A DNA stretch of 64,000 nucleotides from Planctomycetota bacterium (GTDB lineage: Bacteria; Planctomycetota; PLA2; JAEUHO01), in the NCBI GenBank assembly GCA_028281445.1, contig JANQJW010000023.1:1-64000 (forward strand). Direction: 5' to 3'. The translations under genes and the position numbers were made by a program. The notes under the pieces were generated by a model. That model did not search any database, was not told where the DNA came from, and worked only from the letters and a program-made list of their open reading frames with translations. Shown piece after piece: positions 59,022-64,000 of the stretch (position 1 is the stretch's first letter; the number at the start of each line of letters is the position of its first letter).

Positions 59022-60005
59022 ATGGCTTCAGCATGGATCCGGTGGCGTGAGACGAAGGACGGCGCGAGGCTCGCGTCGCTGCAATGGCGGGACGCAGATG
59101 GGCGCGTCCGATCGGAGGCGCTGCGCACCAGCGACGAGCGGGTCGCCAGCGTCTTTCTGGAGGCGAAGCGGAAGGAACTCGGCTCGCCACAGCGGCTGGC
59201 TCGCTCGCGCCACACGAGCGTCCGTGAGGCCGTCGAGGGCTTCCTGGCTGAGAAGGCCCTCACGACCCGCCCGGCGACTGTTTCGCAGTACAGGAAGCGT
59301 CTGAACTGGATCCTGGACGCTTGGCGCAATCTCCCGGTGAGCCGCTGGGACCGCGCGCGCTACGTGCAGTTCCTCGAGGGCCGCAATTGGAGTCCGCGGT
59401 CGATAGAACTTCAGACCGCGATCTGCCGGCAGTTCATCGCCTGGGCACACGACACCGGCGCCGCCGTCCCTGATTTCGTGGCCGGCTACAAGCCGCCGCG
59501 GATCTATCGCAAGAAGCCCACGACGCTGACGGCAGGCCAACTGGACGATCTGCTTGCGGCGGCGCGGGGACACAACCTGGAGCCAGCTATCGCTCTCGCT
59601 TCGCTCGCGGGTCTACGGTTGGCGGAGATCAAGGCCGCGCGGTGGGAAGACGTCGACTGGGCGGAAGAGCTCCTCACCGTGCGTGGGACCAAGACCCACC
59701 GAGATCGCTTGGTTCCCATGACGGATCGTCTCTGCGACGTGCTGAAGCGCCATCGTGGCGCACGAACGTACGTAGTCCGGGCCAAGTGTGGTACTGGGGC
59801 GCTGAAGACGCTTTGCCGCCATGCCGGAGTGCCCGAGGTGTCGTGGCATCCACTCCGGCACACATGCGCGACGCTGCTCTTTCGTGCGGGTGTTCCGGCG
59901 CCTACGGTCCGCGACTGGCTTGGGCACGCGACCATCGCGACGACCAACATCTACGGCCACGCGAGTCGCGCTGACCTGCGGAGTGCCGCACAGGCTCTAG
60001 GATAG
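59022..60005 (+). CDS. int: Tyrosine recombinase / integrase
   Basis: A 327-residue site-specific recombinase. An N-terminal AP2-like arm-binding part (about 1-60) and a SAM-like core-binding domain (about 65-150; TVSQYRKRLNWILDAWRN) precede the catalytic domain. Catalytic residues are complete: Arg199 in LAGLRLAEI, His276 and Arg279 in HPLRH, His302 in WLGHATI and the nucleophile Tyr311 in NIYGH. GGAGG lies seven bases before the ATG; a TTG eight codons upstream overlaps this site and is rejected. Position and orientation next to tRNA-Leu indicate that it integrates there. Confidence 0.95.
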   Translation: MASAWIRWRETKDGARLASLQWRDADGRVRSEALRTSDERVASVFLEAKRKELGSPQRLARSRHTSVREAVEGFLAEKALTTRPATVSQYRKRLNWILDAWRNLPVSRWDRARYVQFLEGRNWSPRSIELQTAICRQFIAWAHDTGAAVPDFVAGYKPPRIYRKKPTTLTAGQLDDLLAAARGHNLEPAIALASLAGLRLAEIKAARWEDVDWAEELLTVRGTKTHRDRLVPMTDRLCDVLKRHRGARTYVVRAKCGTGALKTLCRHAGVPEVSWHPLRHTCATLLFRAGVPAPTVRDWLGHATIATTNIYGHASRADLRSAAQALG

Positions 60006-60012
60006 AGCTCTC

Positions 60013-60681
60013 CTAGGGCCCTGCAGGGGACGTAGAGCCTCCGCCGTTCAGGACGATCATGACGCCGCCGAGCACGGAATCAGCTGTGCCGACGGCGTCG
60101 TTCTGCAGGCCGCCAGAGACAGAGCTCGAGACACCGAGAGCCCGGTTCTGACCTCCACCGCTAACGACGGAGTGGTCGCCGAGTGCTTCGTTGTCACTGC
60201 CACCGGTCACGCAGGCGCCGAAGCCTGTAGCCGAGTTGTCATCACCGGCCAAGACGGACGCCGCGATGGCTCCGATCCTGTGATTGCGGCCACACACGAT
60301 TCCTGCGTTCGCCGTGTACGTGTGATCCGGTCCGATCACTAGGTTGTGCGTACCGATCTTGACGTCTGTTCCGTCGTTCTCGTTGTAGCCCAGGATCAGA
60401 TTGCCCTTGCCGTTGTCGCCGAATAGGGAAGTGCCTGTTCCATCCTGAATGAGCAGATTGGCTCCTTCGATCACCAAGTCACCCTCAGCGCTCCTTCGGA
60501 CGTCGGAGAACGTCGACTCCATTGCGGCGAGTCGCGCGTGCAGATCAAGAACTTGCGCCTGCAGCGCGGCAACGTCCGATGCGACGCTCGCTGTCGAGCC
60601 GGTTCCACTTCCTCCGCAAGCACTGACGAAGGCAACAGCCAGTACGGTTCCAACGAAGATGCCAATTGTGGTCTGTCGCAT
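60013..60681 (-). CDS. Lipoprotein with coiled-coil and YadA-head-like repeats
   Basis: A 222-residue lipoprotein (signal ending AFVSACGG). Residues about 30-65 form a heptad-type coiled coil (VAALQAQVLDLHARLAAMES). The second half consists of 14-residue repeats of the YadA/Hep_Hag trimeric adhesin head, for example DNSATGFGACVTGGSDNEAL and GDHSVVSGGGQNRALG, which fold as a left-handed beta-roll. True trimeric adhesins have a C-terminal membrane anchor; this one lacks it and instead has a lipid anchor and an N-terminal stalk. GGAGG lies upstream of the ATG. Cargo on a mobile element: a possible adhesin or surface-exclusion factor. Confidence 0.7.
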   Translation of the reverse strand: MRQTTIGIFVGTVLAVAFVSACGGSGTGSTASVASDVAALQAQVLDLHARLAAMESTFSDVRRSAEGDLVIEGANLLIQDGTGTSLFGDNGKGNLILGYNENDGTDVKIGTHNLVIGPDHTYTANAGIVCGRNHRIGAIAASVLAGDDNSATGFGACVTGGSDNEALGDHSVVSGGGQNRALGVSSSVSGGLQNDAVGTADSVLGGVMIVLNGGGSTSPAGP

Positions 60682-60825
60682 TCAGTCCTCCCTCGCACGT
60701 GTGGCTTCGGCCGTCCGGCGGTCTGCGTCGACCATCAGAGGGGCCCGAGGCCGCCCAGCCGACTGGCCTACTATAACGTGTAAGAAAAACACGGGCTAGT
60801 CAGCGTGCGCTAGAAGGCCGCATCC

Positions 60826-61005
60826 ATGGCTAAGAAGCGCGGTCGACCCAAGATCCCGGCACGTGAGATCCGGAAGTTCCAGGTGAGGGTGTGCCTCAAC
60901 CAGGCTGAGTACCGCGCCGTCAAGCGCTTCGCTGAAGGTGACGATCGGAGCATGTCGTCGGTGGCCCGGGAAGCGCTCCTGAATGCCATCGGCTTTCGGC
61001 GGTAG
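60826..61005 (+). CDS. Ribbon-helix-helix DNA-binding protein
   Basis: A 59-residue basic protein. The N-terminal KKRGRPK is an AT-hook-like patch. The ribbon-helix-helix fold follows: strand KFQVRVCLN, helix QAEYRAVKRFAEG, then turn and helix SMSSVAREALLNAIGF. Proteins of this size and type are repressors or relaxosome/partition factors on mobile elements and antitoxins in toxin-antitoxin pairs; no toxin gene is adjacent. AGAAGG lies eight bases before the ATG. It is divergent from the lipoprotein gene on the left. Confidence 0.75.
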   Translation: MAKKRGRPKIPAREIRKFQVRVCLNQAEYRAVKRFAEGDDRSMSSVAREALLNAIGFRR

Positions 61006-61441
61006 GATCCGGGCCGACTGAAGAGATCTGTCGCGCCGCAGCCGGATCGGCACAGAAACGAGCGGCTTCCGGCTGGGCATGCCGACCTATGTAGGAAGTC
61101 CACTTGGGTTTCAGAGTTTGTACCAATCCGGAAACTAGCGAGCGCAAGTTCAGTAGGGAGCTCAACTTGAGTGTCGGCGCCGTGTAGGCGGAATCCAGTA
61201 CCCGCGTCGCGCCTGACCGACGGCCAGATTCGACGTGCCTCGGGGCGCGTGTCGGGGACCAGGGAGCTGAGGCAGATGCGACCGTCCCAGCCGAACGCTC
61301 TGGCACGCACGTGCTTGGAGCGGTCAATCACGCACGCCGCATCGGTCTTCATCGCCGCGCCGACGAGTGCTCCCCCGCGTGGTCCTGTCGATGATGCGTG
61401 TCTGGAGGCGGGCGAGCGCGTCAGCATGGGGCGGTACAGAG
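61006..61441. other. Gene-poor stretch on the integrative element
   Basis: About 435 bases with no supportable gene; open frames on either strand lack family motifs and ribosome sites. Its composition is similar to the decayed genes to the right, so it may be degraded coding DNA. Confidence 0.4.
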
Positions 61442-61915
61442 ATGTCCACGGAGCAGGAGTTCATCCGAGATCCCGAGTGGGCCCGCGCCTATGCCGAGTC
61501 CCTCGTCCTCAGAGATTCCCGTCAGAGTTGACTCACTGAGGAATCTGGTCCCCAGGGAGAGATCACCTCGTCGTGGCCACGACTGGTTACTGACGTGGCG
61601 TGCCGGACGGGGGGGCTCGCCCAGAAAGTCACACGCGAGTTTCCGCAGACCCGCGTAGTCGGGGTGGACGGTTCGAGGACGATGCTGGAGTTGGCTCGGC
61701 AGAGTGGATCCAACCCTGGCCGAGTTGGCTTCCTCGAGCTGGATGTTTCCAACCTCCGCGGCACTGGGGAGCGTTACGACCTGATCTTGTGCAACGGGTT
61801 CACTGCACCACTTCCGCAACCCTGGGCACTTCTGGAGTGCGCTTCCCTTGATGACTCGCGGCTGCGGGGCGCGGGCTTCCACAACCGCGGACAGACTCGG
61901 GACCTTCTCTGCTAA
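61442..61915 (+). pseudogene. Decayed class I SAM-dependent methyltransferase
   Basis: The frame starts MSTEQEFIRDPEWARAYAES, meets an in-frame TGA at 61529, and continues in the same frame with a clear methyltransferase core: motif I DVACRTGGLAQ (normally GTG), then TRVVGVDGSRTMLELARQSG, FLELDVSNL and ERYDLILCNGF. After about 140 residues the sequence loses family character (RLRGAGFHNRGQ) and ends, without the C-terminal half. A premature stop, an altered motif I and a missing C-terminus show the gene is broken. It precedes the TIR-CHAT-STAND gene by about 230 bases. Confidence 0.65.
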
Positions 61916-61933
61916 GCGTGAGGTGAATTTCTC

Positions 61934-62087
61934 ATGACGACAAGAAAGTGGGCGCTCTTGGTGGGCATTAATCGCCCTGCTTGTGGCCGTCATAATAGTG
62001 GAGATACTCGAGGGCGACAGCTCAGCCCTGACGAGCCGTTCCGGCGGACTGCCCTGGGCCCCCTTCGGTCTTCATGACCGGGAATGA
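61934..62087 (+). pseudogene. Possible decayed small membrane protein
   Basis: Two overlapping frames suggest one broken gene. From the ATG the frame reads MTTRKWALLVGI and then loses character. One base over, the frame reads WWALIALLVAVIIVEILEGD, a strong transmembrane helix, followed by about 20 polar residues to a TGA. A one-base frameshift would join them. Support is limited to hydrophobicity. Confidence 0.25.
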
Positions 62088-62145
62088 GGCCACGGTTGCA
62101 GAGCCGGTGCTTGCCGCCCTAGGCTTCTGAGACTGAGGGGGGCAT

Positions 62146-64000
62146 TTGCAAGGCAGCTGCGGCGACTTCGACCTGTTCATCTCCCACGGGACTCCAGACA
62201 AGCCGTGGGTGGTGAGCCTGGCCAACGAACTCCAGCGTCTGGGCCTGCGCGCATTCCTCGACGAACGTGAACTGACGCCAGGTCAGAACTGGGTCATCGG
62301 ACTCGGTGAAGCCCTCTCAGCCAGCCGCTACCTCGTGCTCATCGTTTCGTCTACCTCGACTGGCCGCCCTTGGGTGGTGCAAGAGTGGACGTCTTTCATG
62401 GCCGCATGTGGGCCACTCGGACGGATCATCCCGGTCAAGATCGATCCAGTCGACCTCCCTCCAGTGCTCGCCGCCACTCAGGCTCTCAATGCCCTGCACC
62501 GTGATGCCAACCGTGTCGCCGATGAACTCTACCAGGTTGTGAGCGAGCCGGTAGCGCTCGACACTGGCGATGCGCGACATCCTCATGTTGATCGTCAGTT
62601 CATCTTCTCCCTCTCGCGGGATGACGTTCAACTTCAGCGAGTGAACTATAGCGGCCAAGTCCGGACAGTCCCGCTGCCGTGGCGAAGAGATAAACGCTTC
62701 GATGCGGCTTGGCTAAACTGGCAGCGACTCGCCTCGAAGTTGGAGCCGAATGACGAAGAGCGGAGTGCCCTCTCGACACACGCCAGAGATCTAGGTGAGG
62801 CACTCTTCTCGCTTCTATTCGACGCAAGAGAGAAGGGACGCCTCAAGAACTTGATGACGCCAGGCAAGCCCTACCGCCCGGTCGTGACCATCCGGACGAA
62901 TGACGACTTGCTGCTCTCGCTTCCCTGGGAATTACTGTGTGCTGACGGCAGTTTCCTCGTGCGGGACCAACGAATAGACCTCGTGCGTACCACAGTAGAT
63001 GATGTTGCTGGTGTCACGCTGCTCAGGAAGCCGACCAGACTATTCCGGCTCGTGGTGAACGTCGCGGCACCCGAGGGTTCCGCGCTGTCCTACGAGGCAG
63101 AGAGCTATCGCATAGCGCTCGCTCTGGCTGACCGCTGCGAGGCGATCTGGACCGAACTTGGCACGGTCGAGGACCTAGTAGAGACGATTGGCCAGACGGC
63201 TCCGAATGGTGTCCACTTCTCGGGCCATGGCAGTCCCGGGATGTTGCGGTTTGAGAGTGACGAGGGCATTGAAGAGGCGGTCTCGATAGGAAAGCTGCTA
63301 GACAGGCTCCGAGCACGCGTCCCTGACGAGCACGGCCTGCCCTCGTTCTTCTATCTGGCTAGTTGCCATGGCAACACTTTGGGGCGTGCTGAGGATGGAA
63401 AGGCCGGGTCCACGATTTCCGCTGCGCAGCTTCACCGTGCGGGTGTGACGCAGGTAGTCGGCTACTTCGGGCCAATCGGAGACGAACAGTCCACTCGAGC
63501 TGAGGAGGCTCTGTACGATGCGATTGCTGCCGGCCGGGACACCCGCTACGCGGTGCGGCAAGCCAGAGTTGCGTTGGCCAAGTGCGTCCTCCCTGAGGGC
63601 GACTCACATCGACCACACGCTGCTCGCACTTCATCAACACCCAAAGTCACCACCGGTCCCAGCGATGGTGCGCCCTTCGCGTGGGCGCAACTCGTGCTCT
63701 ACCATCGCGGGCCGGAGTATCCGCTCTCGACGGGGAGACCCGCAGGTGCCGTCCCTCTCTCCAGGGAGTTGCATCGCACCTTTGACGGATTTGGGCACCG
63801 TCAAGTGTTGCGCAGCGGCTTCGTTGGCCGGCGCGCGACACTACACGACATCCGCCGGAGGGTTCGACAAGGGGAGCGCGTCATTGTGATCCAGGGGCTT
63901 GGCGGACTCGGCAAGAGCACGGTCGCGGCCCACTTACTTCCGATGCTGGCGGACAAGCCAGAGCAATGCTGGACGCTGTGGTGCCAAGAGGCCGAGAGCG
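62146..64000 (+). CDS. TIR-CHAT-STAND NTPase fusion, N-terminal 618 residues (continues past window)
   Basis: The frame opens at a TTG three bases after an AGGGGGG ribosome site (in-frame TGA at 62134) and stays open to the window edge. Residues 6-135 are a TIR domain: DFDLFISHG, AFLDERELTPGQNW, and PWVVQEW with Glu80 as candidate NADase catalytic residue. Residues about 240-530 are a CHAT (caspase-HetF-associated) protease: LPWELL near 260, His361 in HFSGHG and Cys407 in LASCHGN form the dyad. From about 555 a STAND NTPase begins: FVGR (559-562) and Walker A GLGGLGKST (584-592). The likely model is a sensor NTPase gating a protease and an NAD-consuming domain in one protein. The sensor part is outside the window. 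Confidence 0.9.
   Translation, partial: MQGSCGDFDLFISHGTPDKPWVVSLANELQRLGLRAFLDERELTPGQNWVIGLGEALSASRYLVLIVSSTSTGRPWVVQEWTSFMAACGPLGRIIPVKIDPVDLPPVLAATQALNALHRDANRVADELYQVVSEPVALDTGDARHPHVDRQFIFSLSRDDVQLQRVNYSGQVRTVPLPWRRDKRFDAAWLNWQRLASKLEPNDEERSALSTHARDLGEALFSLLFDAREKGRLKNLMTPGKPYRPVVTIRTNDDLLLSLPWELLCADGSFLVRDQRIDLVRTTVDDVAGVTLLRKPTRLFRLVVNVAAPEGSALSYEAESYRIALALADRCEAIWTELGTVEDLVETIGQTAPNGVHFSGHGSPGMLRFESDEGIEEAVSIGKLLDRLRARVPDEHGLPSFFYLASCHGNTLGRAEDGKAGSTISAAQLHRAGVTQVVGYFGPIGDEQSTRAEEALYDAIAAGRDTRYAVRQARVALAKCVLPEGDSHRPHAARTSSTPKVTTGPSDGAPFAWAQLVLYHRGPEYPLSTGRPAGAVPLSRELHRTFDGFGHRQVLRSGFVGRRATLHDIRRRVRQGERVIVIQGLGGLGKSTVAAHLLPMLADKPEQCWTLWCQEAES

Larger units (their letters stand above)
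58919..64000. mobile_element. Integrative element in the 3' end of tRNA-Leu (left part)
   Basis: The element is inferred from an integrase gene abutting tRNA-Leu(CAA), followed by typical cargo: a surface lipoprotein, a ribbon-helix-helix DNA-binding protein, decayed gene pieces and a TIR-CHAT-STAND protein. Base and codon use in the last 2 kb is visibly less GC-rich than in the chromosomal part. The right end lies beyond the window, so the direct repeat of the tRNA 3' end that would close the element cannot be checked. Confidence 0.65.

Noticed and set aside
61934..61975. N-terminus of a caspase-like protease (KWALLVGIN)
   Set aside because: The resemblance ends after about ten residues and no His/Cys dyad follows; a frameshifted membrane helix explains the region at least as well.
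61421..61993. A 190-codon minus-strand frame on the island
   Set aside because: It is antisense to the recognisable methyltransferase core and has no motifs of its own.

Overview
The window is 64 kb of GC-rich bacterial chromosome, densely coding on both strands. Gene content suggests a Gram-negative, possibly planctomycete-like bacterium, but this is inference without a marker gene. The hints are many small secreted lipoproteins, a short secretin-type lipoprotein, a DUF11-like secreted protein, a YfbK-type vWA protein, a PhoX phosphatase and an RRM RNA-binding protein. Many genes carry a TAnnnT-like hexamer only 6-7 nt before the start codon, which suggests leaderless transcription is common here. 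Others have clear GGAGG-type ribosome sites.

Layout. 0-6.4 kb: the edge of an IS3-family element inside a small gene; a secreted-type trypsin-like protease with a related small protein; the 3' half of a tRNA-Ser (likely an attachment scar); and a protein fusing a trypsin-like protease to an endonuclease I domain. 6.5-20.4 kb: nitrogen and phosphorus storage. It has isoaspartyl dipeptidase, then a PlcP-like phosphoesterase facing a GT4 glycosyltransferase, a PAP2 phosphatase, a purple-acid-phosphatase-like protein and PhoX (a probable phosphate-starvation lipid-remodelling set). A cyanophycin operon follows: cyanophycinase, cyanophycin synthetase, and a second synthetase-like protein that lacks the ATP-grasp domain. 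20.4-33.9 kb: envelope and secreted proteins, with a third trypsin-like protease plus large lipoprotein that replaced most of a radical SAM gene, and a MITE-like repeat.

34-43 kb: an NtrC-type two-component pair, an AlkB-like dioxygenase, two PilZ-type proteins sharing an extra repeated domain, Tpx and an RRM protein. 43-47 kb: polyphosphate functions (PPK2 and a CHAD-CYTH protein from a divergent leaderless promoter pair), then a four-helix-bundle gene boxed in by two oppositely oriented arrays of one repeat family, then SixA. 47-58.8 kb: MetH, secreted and outer-membrane proteins, and a divergent light-response-like group (SDR, membrane protein, class II photolyase).

58.8-64 kb: tRNA-Leu(CAA) followed at once by a tyrosine integrase, marking an integrative element that runs off the right edge. 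Its cargo includes a YadA-head-like lipoprotein, a ribbon-helix-helix protein, a decayed methyltransferase and, as the last gene, an open frame from a TTG start at 62146 that encodes a TIR domain, a CHAT protease domain with His/Cys dyad, and the P-loop of a STAND NTPase. This three-part protein is the strongest candidate for an undescribed immune or conflict system in the window.
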